DNA from: Acidobacteriota bacterium
Lineage (GTDB): Bacteria > Acidobacteriota > Terriglobia > UBA7540
DNA: 6,931 nucleotides
Direction: 5' to 3'
NCBI GenBank assembly: GCA_003171295.1
Contig: PMYF01000842.1
Span: 1 to 6,931 of the forward strand
Part shown: piece after piece, positions 1 to 6,688 of the stretch
Position numbering within the stretch: the first letter of the stretch is position 1
Layout: each line of letters begins with the position of its first letter
Translations under genes and position numbers: made by a program
Notes under the pieces: model-generated
Told to the model about the DNA's origin: nothing
Seen by the model: only the letters and a program-made list of their open reading frames with translations
Databases searched by the model: none

Positions 1-923
1 GTCTTATCTATTATCTTAACGGCTTGCCAAAAGGCTATATGCCGCAAATCTCCAGATCCAAAGATACCGTTCAAAAGGCCTGAGCAAGCCAGTAGGCCTA
101 CATGGCCAGAATGCAGGGGTGTCAGGGGACGGCCTATGGCAGACACGGACTCAGCAAAGAGAATGCGTCCTGCTTGGCGATACGCCGCTGACTGCGGCAA
201 CAGATCCTCGATCTCATCCAGGGGCAGGCCCCTATAGACCAGTTGAGCTGGTCCGCTCACGGGTACGTCGTACTGCGCTTCAGGCTCAGACGGCAGGACT
301 GGGATTTGAGAGGGATTCCTGGCGAGGCTGGCGTAGTAAAGACGTGCCCGGGTGATGTCGCTGTCGGTGAGGCGATCTTTCTCACGTCGGCTTCGTCGTG
401 CTCCGATCACCACCACCTGCTTATAGCGCACACACTCAGGTGCCTCCAGACGGTACACCCGGACGTCACGGAAACGCGATGCGAGAATCTGACTGCATTC
501 AGCCAACCGCTCACCGGGGATAACGAATATCAGCACGCCACCGGGTTTCAGCCAGCGATAGGTGTGGCTCAGGAACAACTGCTCGGTGCGGCGACTGTCG
601 GCCGGCCCCAGAGTCCAGTCATAGGGTGGATTCAAATAAAGGAGGCCAATGCACTCGACTGGGCACTGCACTTCCAGCGTATTTCCCTGGACGATGTTGG
701 GAATCCGCTGCCTGGCTTGCTCGGCCCGGTAAGCATCAAGCTCAATACCGTATCGAAACACCTCAGCACCACTGGTGATAACCTCGAACGCCACGCCATC
801 GCCAACACACGGGTCGATCGCGGACGACGGACCATCTGGAAACCAGAGGAATCTGCGAATCCGCTGGGCTTCGGACAATGGCAGCGGGTAGAACCCGAGG
901 CGACTTTTGCCTTGAAATCTCAC
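1..923 (-). CDS. DUF6094-like class I SAM-dependent DNA methyltransferase, 3' end outside window
   Basis: An open frame of 307 codons starts at GTG (923-921) and continues to the window edge without a stop, so the gene is partial at its C-terminus. AAAGGAGGT lies 6 nt upstream of the GTG, which settles the start; there is no suitable ATG. The protein begins VRFQGKSRLGFYPLP and shows the SAM-binding motif DPCVGDG at residues 37-43, the acidic ELD at 61-63 and the catalytic NPPY at 98-101, followed by a WLKPGGVLIFVIPGERL strand-loop. NPPY indicates amino-methylation of adenine (or cytosine N4), so N6-adenine DNA methylation is likely. The region after about residue 200, including GRPLTPLHSGHVGLL, resembles DUF6094 proteins recalled from mobile elements. 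The gene is divergent from the DarT-like operon with 187 bp between starts. CATAAT at 960-965 (minus strand) is a possible -10 box. The enzyme class is fairly sure; its target and partners are unknown. Confidence 0.88.
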   Translation of the reverse strand, partial: MRFQGKSRLGFYPLPLSEAQRIRRFLWFPDGPSSAIDPCVGDGVAFEVITSGAEVFRYGIELDAYRAEQARQRIPNIVQGNTLEVQCPVECIGLLYLNPPYDWTLGPADSRRTEQLFLSHTYRWLKPGGVLIFVIPGERLAECSQILASRFRDVRVYRLEAPECVRYKQVVVIGARRSRREKDRLTDSDITRARLYYASLARNPSQIPVLPSEPEAQYDVPVSGPAQLVYRGLPLDEIEDLLPQSAAYRQAGRILFAESVSAIGRPLTPLHSGHVGLLACSGLLNGIFGSGDLRHIAFWQAVKIIDK

Positions 924-929
924 CGGGAG

Positions 930-938
930 ACCTCCTTT
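930..938 (-). promoter_or_regulatory. Strong Shine-Dalgarno of the methyltransferase gene
   Basis: On the minus strand this reads AAAGGAGGT, almost the full anti-16S complement, 6 nt before the GTG at 923. It decides the start of a gene that lacks an ATG in this position and suggests efficient translation. Confidence 0.8.
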
Positions 939-1043
939 CTCTGAAGAGCCTATACGATCATTATGGAGAAGATCATTGGGGCTTTCCCTTCTCAAGTGGG
1001 GTTCAGGCGGCCAGAGGGGGGAAAGAGTGGGATGGATATGTGC

Positions 1044-1058
1044 TGCAGTTGAACTGCA
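1044..1058. promoter_or_regulatory. 15-bp palindrome, candidate operator
   Basis: TGCAGTT-G-AACTGCA is a perfect inverted repeat with 7-bp arms and a single central base. It covers the candidate -35 box (TTGAAC, 1049-1054) upstream of the DarT-like gene and sits inside the divergent intergenic region. The symmetry is seen directly. A role as the binding site of a dimeric repressor, possibly controlling one or both divergent genes, is inference. No regulator gene is visible in the window. Confidence 0.45.
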
Positions 1059-1078
1059 CGTGCGGAACAGGGTAAACT
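1049..1078 (+). promoter_or_regulatory. Candidate sigma-70-type promoter for the DarTG-like operon
   Basis: TTGAAC (1049-1054) and TAAACT (1073-1078) are separated by 18 bp. Each matches the consensus hexamer at 4 of 6 positions. Transcription would begin near 1085, leaving a short leader before the ATG at 1111. The match is modest, and its value comes from position and from the overlapping palindrome. Confidence 0.35.
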
Positions 1079-1081
1079 TAG

Positions 1082-1098
1082 TAGCGATCTCTTCGCTA
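1082..1098 (+). promoter_or_regulatory. Leader inverted repeat before the DarT-like start
   Basis: TAGCGA-TCTCT-TCGCTA forms a 6-bp perfect stem with a 5-nt loop, ending 2 nt before the Shine-Dalgarno GAGG (1101-1104). It lies at or just after the predicted transcription start. It could be a second operator or a small hairpin affecting ribosome access; the sequence alone does not choose between these. Confidence 0.35.
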
Positions 1099-1110
1099 TA
1101 GAGGATCTCC

Positions 1111-2457
1111 ATGCCCATCCCGCCCATGCATGCGAACCGCCTCATCTACCACTTCACACACATTGAAAACCTGCCCACTCTTCTGAAAACAGGCTTCTTG
1201 TGCAATAACCATACGAATTTCCCACGCGCCGGGCGTCGATCGGTGGCGGCACAAGGCATCCAAGCTCGGCGAGCCGAGATGGTCGTCCCCTGCGGTCCGG
1301 GAGGAAGAGTCCATGATTACGTTCCGCTGTACTTCGGATCGTTGAGCCCCATGCTTTTGCCAGTACTGAGGATGAAGAATGTCGACCAAATGGACATTCT
1401 TTACTTTGAATTCCCGATATCATTGCTGAATCGCGCCGATGTTGTCTTTACAGACGCCTCTGCTAACACGAGCGAGCCTCCGAATTTCTATTCTGACCCG
1501 GCCGACTTGGTAAGGCTCAACTGGAGTGAGATTGATTCACTGAAGTGGAGTTCTGCCAACGACATTCTTCGACACCAGCGCATGGCCGAAGTTCTTGTAT
1601 ATTCCGATCTTCCCGTACAGGATGCTGTGCGAGTTGTCGTCTGGAACGAATCGAAGAGAAAGCAGGTAGAGGAGTTGGTTACCAAAGCTGGCGTCCCTTT
1701 TCCGGCTATAGAATTTGCGTCCCCAGAGCGTCGCCACTATTTCCTCAAATTTATGGAGGGTTCCAGAAGTAGCATCGTGACGGGGCCCAAGGGAATCGCT
1801 CGTGCGTACGCATCCGCTTGCGAGCAGATTAGGCAGAAAAAAGGTCAGCAAGCGAATGCTCCCTTCGAGACCCTCGAGAACCTCCTCGAAGGGCTGCGAG
1901 AGGATTTCGCCTGCCTCCCGCACACAGCAGAGTTGGTCGGACTTGAATCAGAGAATTCATTTTACAGGGGAACAGTCGACATTGATACTCTTAGAGTCGT
2001 CCAGAATCTGAAGACCCTGCGGGGATTCGCAAGCCTGCCACGCGAATACCAGGACCACGTTGAATTGGCAGCCTATCTCCACGACATCGGTAAGGGGCCC
2101 AAGGCGCGCTGGGAAAGGAATGACGGAATTCAGAAGGTTGACCCCGACCACCCAGTCCGCGCGATGCCGATGATGGTGGAGATACTGACCCAACAGGTGA
2201 GAAAGGCGAAGCAAGAGGATGCAGAGCTAATTCTGAAGCTCGTCTGTTATCACGATCTCGTGGACGAAGTCTTGGGCAAGGGTCGGGACAAGCAACAGAT
2301 CGTGGATGTGGCTAAAACTGAATTAGAATTGGATATGCTGTTTGCGCTGGGAAGGGCAGACGCGACTTCGTTGGTCAAAGGGTCGTGGGACGAAGATGCA
2401 GCGGCCGCACTTTATAACTGCTGTCTTGCGGCGATAAAAGCCCGGAATGACAATTAA
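1111..2457 (+). CDS. darT: DarT-like DNA ADP-ribosyltransferase toxin fused to a GlnD-like HD domain
   Basis: This 448-residue protein starts at ATG 1111, with GAGG 6 nt upstream. Residues about 7-212 form a DarT (DUF4433) domain: YHFTH at 13-17, QARRAE at 51-56 with the NAD-contacting arginine (R53/R54), GGRVHDYVPLYF at 64-75, and RMAEVLVY at 157-164, where E160 occupies the catalytic-glutamate position. DarT enzymes transfer ADP-ribose from NAD+ to thymidine in single-stranded DNA and block replication; all expected motifs are present, so activity is likely. After a linker (about 213-284), residues about 285-440 look like an HD phosphohydrolase domain of the GlnD/CCA-enzyme type: HDIGKG at 324-329, DPDHP at 344-348, YHD at 380-382 and RADA at 415-418. 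The first metal-ligand position appears to be Asp (TVDIDTLRVV, D292) instead of His. Standalone DarT proteins are about 200-230 residues, so the C-terminal half is an addition. The macrodomain gene follows 10 bp downstream. The HD substrate is unknown. Confidence 0.88.
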   Translation: MPIPPMHANRLIYHFTHIENLPTLLKTGFLCNNHTNFPRAGRRSVAAQGIQARRAEMVVPCGPGGRVHDYVPLYFGSLSPMLLPVLRMKNVDQMDILYFEFPISLLNRADVVFTDASANTSEPPNFYSDPADLVRLNWSEIDSLKWSSANDILRHQRMAEVLVYSDLPVQDAVRVVVWNESKRKQVEELVTKAGVPFPAIEFASPERRHYFLKFMEGSRSSIVTGPKGIARAYASACEQIRQKKGQQANAPFETLENLLEGLREDFACLPHTAELVGLESENSFYRGTVDIDTLRVVQNLKTLRGFASLPREYQDHVELAAYLHDIGKGPKARWERNDGIQKVDPDHPVRAMPMMVEILTQQVRKAKQEDAELILKLVCYHDLVDEVLGKGRDKQQIVDVAKTELELDMLFALGRADATSLVKGSWDEDAAAALYNCCLAAIKARNDN

Positions 2458-2470
2458 AGGTACAAAGATG
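2456..2470 (+). promoter_or_regulatory. Ribosome-binding site and start of the DarG-like gene
   Basis: AAAGG (2456-2460) lies 7 nt before ATG 2468. It overlaps the last two bases of the toxin stop codon, so translation of the pair is probably coupled. The upstream in-frame ATG at 2447 would overlap the toxin by 11 bp and add seven residues that DarG proteins do not usually have. Starting at 2468 gives MVEFTKGDMFE, the usual beginning of the macrodomain. Confidence 0.7.
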
Positions 2471-4327
2471 GTCGAGTTCACAAAGGGAGACATGTTTGAG
2501 ATAGCGGTCGACGCCCGCGTAAACACAGTCAATTGCATGGGGGTAATGGGGACTGGTATCGCCCTGGCATTCAAAAATCGCTACCCCGACATGTTCAAGG
2601 ACTACCAGAGCGCGTGCCGGGAAGGACTAGTCCGTCCCGGAAACCTACACGTCTGGAAGAGTCTGACTGGCGATTGGGTCATCAACTTTCCCACAAAACG
2701 CGACTGGCGGGATCCCTCCCGGTACGAGGATATTCTCTCTGGACTCGAAGCGCTGCGAACCTATTTGCGCGAGTGCGGACCCATTTCAGTGGCGCTTCCG
2801 TCACTCGGTTGCGGTCACGGGGGGCTCGATTGGGACAAAGTCTCATCAATGATCAAGAATAGTCTTGGAGACTTGGAAGCGCGCATTCTTGTTTTCGAAC
2901 CTGAGGACTCCCGCAAGGCGGGACACGCAGTTCGAGATAAGACCACGGAAGAGCAGATTAAGGCGCTGGAACTCCTAGGCTTTAGGCCTTCTGAGCTGTC
3001 GGACTGGCAACGGGATGAAGCCTTGACCTCCGTGATTCTGTCGAAGGGTGAAACAGCCCTGCTAGCTCGGCGCTGGGTTGCTCTGCTGCCCACAAGAGGC
3101 CCGACAGACCGCGAGATGACAGCGCTAAGTGCGGTTGCGCGTCAGATGGCTTTATCGGCGGAGTCAGTTGCCGTCGCGCTGGTCTATGCAACTCGCGCTA
3201 CGGAACGCGTCGCGGAGCTTTTCCTAAATCAGGGTGTAGGAGTTGTACTTATCCTGCCGTTTGGTCCCTTGTCTCGCAAGTCGGTTTCTCGCACTGCCAC
3301 AGACAAGCAGCGGGCGCCCTTCGTTATGGCTTCGGTCGCACCACCTGCCGACCCATGGGGTCGGGCAATTCTGACTCAGTCTATGAGACTATTGATAAAG
3401 GGGGCATCGAGCATATTGATCTCGGATCCGGCCCCCAACTGGCTAGGTAAAAGGAGCATACACAATTGGGCAGAGCACGCAGTTTTTTATCTTCGCTATG
3501 AGGACTTGGCCGACACTACACGCCGGGTGCTCGGCCAGGCAGGTGCCCGCCCTATCGGTCGTCGGTCAGATACTGGTGAGCCCAATTTAACCCCCCTATT
3601 CGGCGTTCCTCCTTCGTCGAAGCATGGTCTTAAGGAAACCTTGGGCGGAACTCAGCATCGCGGCTGCGTAGCATGGGGGTCCCAACCTCATGCGCTCGCC
3701 GAATCTGGAGCAACGTCCGCGAAAGAATTGACTGTTCAAAGAGAAATCGACGATGCATCCGAGTTTGGTCGAAAACTCGAAGAACTCGTTGTGTCAAGGC
3801 AGGAATGTCCGGCTGGCGTCCGCGACGTAATGCTCATCGCGTACTGGTCCCTGATCCTTGACTACCACAAAGGAATCCTGTCCTTGTTGCGAACCGGGTA
3901 CTGTGGAAGTGCGTTTGCACTTGTCCGACCTCTCGTCGAGGCACTGATCCGCTCCCATGTTGTACTGATGGGGTCCGACGATGATGTTCGCAAGATTCGG
4001 GATGACGATTATTTCGTGAACTTTAAAACCATCGGTGGTCAGATTGACACGACATTTGGTCTTGACGGGTTCTTTGAGAGATTCTTGAACGGAGCGCTGG
4101 ATGCTCTCCATAGCTTCACGCATTCCGGGAGTTCTCAGCTCGGAAGACGCTTCGAGGGAACCGACCTAAAACCAGCATACTCAGATGAGGAAATCATCGA
4201 GGTGATTCGTACCACGACTAGCGCAGTCTTCATGACGACAAACCTGGTCACGAAGCACTTCAAATTTCAACACGAAGCGAAGACAGCCGACGAACTGTTC
4301 ACAGCGTGGGGAAAACACACGCAATAG
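2468..4327 (+). CDS. darG: DarG-like macrodomain antitoxin fused to DprA-like and DUF6988-like domains
   Basis: The gene encodes 619 residues from ATG 2468 (626 from the less likely ATG 2447). Residues 1-150 are a DarG-type macrodomain: VNTVNCMGVMGTGIALAFK at 18-36, NFPTKRDWR at 73-81 with K77 near the lysine important in DarG, and PSLGCGHGGLDW at 111-122. Such domains remove ADP-ribose from thymidine and neutralise DarT, matching the toxin gene 10 bp upstream. Residues about 160-325 resemble the Rossmann core of DprA/SLOG proteins: ATRATERVAELFLNQGVGVVLILPFGPL aligns by eye with the DprA glycine-rich core (split here at 241-260 and 261-268), and GASSILISDP (312-321) with its closing strand, but the classic GSR and GxDxxAH motifs are degenerate. 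Residues about 428-600, with YCGSAFALVRPLVEALIRSH (478-497) and HSFTHSG (548-554), resemble helical DUF6988/DUF5677-type proteins. Known DarG proteins carry a different, shorter C-terminal region. Macrodomain assignment is firm; the two later domains are tentative. Confidence 0.85.
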   Translation: MVEFTKGDMFEIAVDARVNTVNCMGVMGTGIALAFKNRYPDMFKDYQSACREGLVRPGNLHVWKSLTGDWVINFPTKRDWRDPSRYEDILSGLEALRTYLRECGPISVALPSLGCGHGGLDWDKVSSMIKNSLGDLEARILVFEPEDSRKAGHAVRDKTTEEQIKALELLGFRPSELSDWQRDEALTSVILSKGETALLARRWVALLPTRGPTDREMTALSAVARQMALSAESVAVALVYATRATERVAELFLNQGVGVVLILPFGPLSRKSVSRTATDKQRAPFVMASVAPPADPWGRAILTQSMRLLIKGASSILISDPAPNWLGKRSIHNWAEHAVFYLRYEDLADTTRRVLGQAGARPIGRRSDTGEPNLTPLFGVPPSSKHGLKETLGGTQHRGCVAWGSQPHALAESGATSAKELTVQREIDDASEFGRKLEELVVSRQECPAGVRDVMLIAYWSLILDYHKGILSLLRTGYCGSAFALVRPLVEALIRSHVVLMGSDDDVRKIRDDDYFVNFKTIGGQIDTTFGLDGFFERFLNGALDALHSFTHSGSSQLGRRFEGTDLKPAYSDEEIIEVIRTTTSAVFMTTNLVTKHFKFQHEAKTADELFTAWGKHTQ

Positions 4328-4627
4328 CTGCTGATAACATCTCTTTGTACAGACTATCGGATTCGCAGCCGGGTATATCCCGGCCTCGGCAAGGGCAGCT
4401 CGATCAATATCGTATCCACGTCCATTTATTCAGTAGCCGAAGAATCAATAGACAGGAGATGTCGTCCATCCCGCCAGCGCGGCGACTGTGCCTGACGGCG
4501 AACTCGGAAGGAACGCACTCGATTGCGTAACACCTTAACCTGGAACCTCCCTTCTCCACGCTTCTTTCCCTCGCATTACTTCACAGGCCCGGGGATCCGA
4601 CCCATTCATTCTTTGTTACTGTGTGGT
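4328..4627. other. Non-coding stretch after the DarTG-like operon
   Basis: I see no convincing gene here. The 74-codon plus-strand frame at 4306-4530 overlaps the end of the DarG-like gene, has no ribosome-binding site and a composition unlike its neighbours. Apart from the inverted repeat at 4368-4384, no tRNA, repeat array or mobile-element end could be recognised. Confidence 0.5.
4368..4384 (+). terminator. GC-rich hairpin downstream of the DarG-like gene, weak terminator candidate
   Basis: GCCGGG-TATAT-CCCGGC is a perfect 6-bp GC-only stem with a 5-nt loop, 40 bp after the DarG-like stop. No T-tract follows, so intrinsic termination is uncertain. It might mark the transcript end or simply be a chance palindrome. 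Confidence 0.3.
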
Positions 4628-4819
4628 TCACAAGTAGTTGAGAAGGTGAACAACGATGTAGATCGCGCTTCCTATGGCGGCCGCTAGGAGCAAAAAGCCT
4701 AGGGCCAGCCAGAGGAATCCACGAATACCCTTAAATTGGCTTCCAGATTCAGCCACGCAGGGATCCTCCTGTGTTGCATTGCGGGTGCGTAAATAAAGGT
4801 GTGTCAGGAATTGCAGCAT
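4628..4819 (-). CDS. Possible small single-span membrane protein, unrecognised
   Basis: From ATG 4819 the frame encodes 63 residues ending in a clear hydrophobic segment, GFLWLALGFLLLAAAIGSAI, followed by YIVVHLLNYL and a stop. One membrane helix would anchor the C-terminus. No Shine-Dalgarno precedes ATG 4819; the same frame is open up to an ATG at 4912, but that version overlaps the decayed receptor gene and has a basic, low-quality N-terminus. I do not recognise the family. It could be a chance hydrophobic frame in decaying DNA or a true short gene between the operon and the pseudogene. Confidence 0.35.
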   Translation of the reverse strand: MLQFLTHLYLRTRNATQEDPCVAESGSQFKGIRGFLWLALGFLLLAAAIGSAIYIVVHLLNYL

Positions 4820-4850
4820 GTGGGGGAGGACATGATTTCCCGGCGTGATC

Positions 4851-6408
4851 CTACGCTCTGATCGTTTCACTCTTGCAGCGCCGTCGGAACCGCCTCCACA
4901 TAGAGGTATCAATCGGCAGGCGGGTGCCTATGCCCGTCGAGAGGTTGATGAAACCGCCATGGTAACAAATCGTCCCGTATCGGAACAAACGCGCCAGCAA
5001 GGCCAAGGCGTGTTGGGCGAGGGTTGAGTTGATGAACGGCTCCTGTCTTTCCAGGGCAGCCGCTGCACTACAGCTTGGCTCGTTGTCATCGTCGAGGCCG
5101 GGATCGACTATCTCTGGGAACAACTCAGCCACCGTTCGCAAACGGGTTCGTGACCGCTTGTTCCTCGCGTTCTGGGGCTCGCCCAGCACAAACTGCCCGC
5201 TTGAGGCACTATTGCCAATATCCAATAAATATCCCACGGCACTGAAGCCTGAAGTACTCGTAGCAATGATCGCCCTCGCGGCCCGCGTACCTTCGGCGCT
5301 GAGCAGCAACGTCGGAGAAAGGACTTGGTCGTAATCGATCTGGCCGCTGATTTCCGTATTCGCGGCGTCCTGGCGCTGGCCAGCTTCCTGTTGAACCAGT
5401 TCATTTGGAACCAAGTAACGGACGGCGTCCCGATGGAACGACATCCGCAAGTGGTCGCGGTCGGTGAGGTCTCGCGAATACACTATTGTAAAGCCGCCCG
5501 TGGATCCGTGGTTCGTGTAGTTAGGGATCACCGGCGGGTCGAGGTAGCGGTCGGTGAGGCCGCCGTCCCCTCTAAGCAAGAACTGATTCTTGCCTTGGGT
5601 ATATCCCACCGCGACATCGCCGGTCAATGTCGCGAAGCTGCCGCCTTCGGCTCCCACAGCCATATGAAGGCCGCGCGCAAGGTTCTCGGTCGTCGTCACC
5701 TCCACCACGCCACCCAGCTTGCGTCCGTACTCGGCCGGAAACCCCGCCGTCATAACTCGCATCGACTCGACATCATCGGACTCGAGAGGCGGAGCAAAAG
5801 CGGGTGAGCGGTTCTCAGTGAGGGGCAAACCATTGACCACGAACTGCACGTCGTACTCCGAGCCACGAGGGTGGAGCACGCCGTTGGCCTCGTAAAGCCA
5901 GGTCCGGCTCGTCGTCAACTGCGTCAGTGATGCGACGGCCCATCTGGGCGGGGATCTCTTGATTAAGAGTTGTTGAACCGATGGAGTAAGCAAGTCCGGC
6001 GCGCTTAGGATCGATGAGGGTAGCAGAATTGGTCACCTTGATTCGACTCTCGACTGGAGCGAGACCAAGCGTTACCGAGATGTTGAACGGAACTTCAGAC
6101 CGGACCTCAATGAGCCGTTCTGCAATGGCAAATCCCTGACGGGACACGCGCAGGCGGTACACACCAATAGGAAGCTCACGGATGGTGCAATGGCCTTCCT
6201 GGTCGGTAAGGAGGTTTCGCTGGAGTTGCCCTATCGGGCTCGCAAGTTCTACCGCCCCTTGTAAAGGCCCACCTTTGGGGTCAAAAACCCGGAGCTGAAT
6301 TTCTCCGTGCTCACGCTGCGCGTACGCAGGAACCGACATCAGCACAATCAGGGCGAGAAATGCACTGCTGCGCGGCGTACGGTTCAATGTGCAATGCCTC
6401 GAGTCCAT
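4851..6408 (-). pseudogene. Decayed TonB-dependent-receptor-like gene (carboxypeptidase-regulatory plus plug, truncated barrel)
   Basis: The intact form would be an outer-membrane transporter. From ATG 6408 a signal peptide is seen (FLALIVLMSVPAYAQ, cleavage likely after residue 30), then a carboxypeptidase-regulatory-like beta-sandwich at about 36-115 (LRVFDPKGGPLQGAVELASP, LPIGVYRLRVSRQGF). The frame leaves the homology after RRITDAVDDEP, and it resumes in the next frame at WLYEANGVLHPRGSEYDVQF. Removing one base at about 5903 would join them as DDEPAWLYEANG. The plug follows (FPAEYGRKLGGVVEVTT), then the start of the barrel (TDRYLDPPVIPNYTNHGSTG). After about 5290 the frame stays open to a stop at 4851 but similarity fades; the total is about 500 codons, whereas such receptors are usually much longer, so most of the barrel is missing. 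A frameshift plus an internal deletion or scrambling make a working product unlikely. No good ribosome-binding site is seen before ATG 6408. Confidence 0.75.
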
Positions 6409-6540
6409 CGTGATGATTTCGCGTCCCGCAGTAAGCCCGTAATTAGAATGCTGTTTTCCGGCCCGAATGGCAACATACTCGTGAGCGCGGCCTGTCCGTG
6501 GCGAATTCTCAGTTTTCTGGGGTTTTCTGCATTTCGCAAT

Positions 6541-6560
6541 CAGGGCTGTCCCAAGAAAGT
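6541..6560 (+). repeat. Tentative left end of the IS4-family element
   Basis: CAGGGCTGTCCCAAGAAAGT resembles the style of insertion-sequence ends and lies about 150 bp before the transposase start, between it and the receptor pseudogene. The other end and any target duplication are outside the window, so this cannot be confirmed. If correct, the element inserted about 130 bp upstream of the receptor start codon. Confidence 0.25.
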
Positions 6561-6677
6561 GCGAGCAGCACGCTGTAACTGATTGATGAAGCGAAAGTAA
6601 GGGGTCCGGATGAGGTTTTTCGATTTCAATTTCTTGTCTCTCCTTGGGCAGCATCGTACTGCTTTCCAGTTTGTTGC

Positions 6678-6682
6678 GGAGG
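6678..6682 (+). promoter_or_regulatory. Ribosome-binding site of the transposase gene
   Basis: GGAGG lies 6 nt upstream of ATG 6689 and fixes the start of a gene whose end is outside the window. Confidence 0.7.
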
Positions 6683-6688
6683 CAGTAG

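Noticed and set aside
243..944. 233-codon plus-strand frame
   Set aside because: It is antisense to the methyltransferase, whose minus-strand frame carries DPCVGDG, NPPY and a strong ribosome-binding site; the plus-strand translation shows no family features.
956..977. Direct repeat GATCATT (956-962 and 971-977) in the divergent intergenic region
   Set aside because: Seven bases repeated once in AT-rich sequence can arise by chance, and the copies do not frame a clear promoter or operator.
1537..1923. 128-codon minus-strand frame
   Set aside because: It is entirely inside the DarT-like gene on the other strand and has no recognisable motif or start signal.
2447..4327. Possibility that the DarG-like frame is two genes, with a second start near the DUF6988-like part
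   Set aside because: The frame is continuous and no well-placed ribosome-binding site with an ATG was seen near 3700-3760.
5325..5807. 160-codon plus-strand frame
   Set aside because: It is antisense to the plug and barrel remnant of the receptor, which has clear family similarity on the minus strand.
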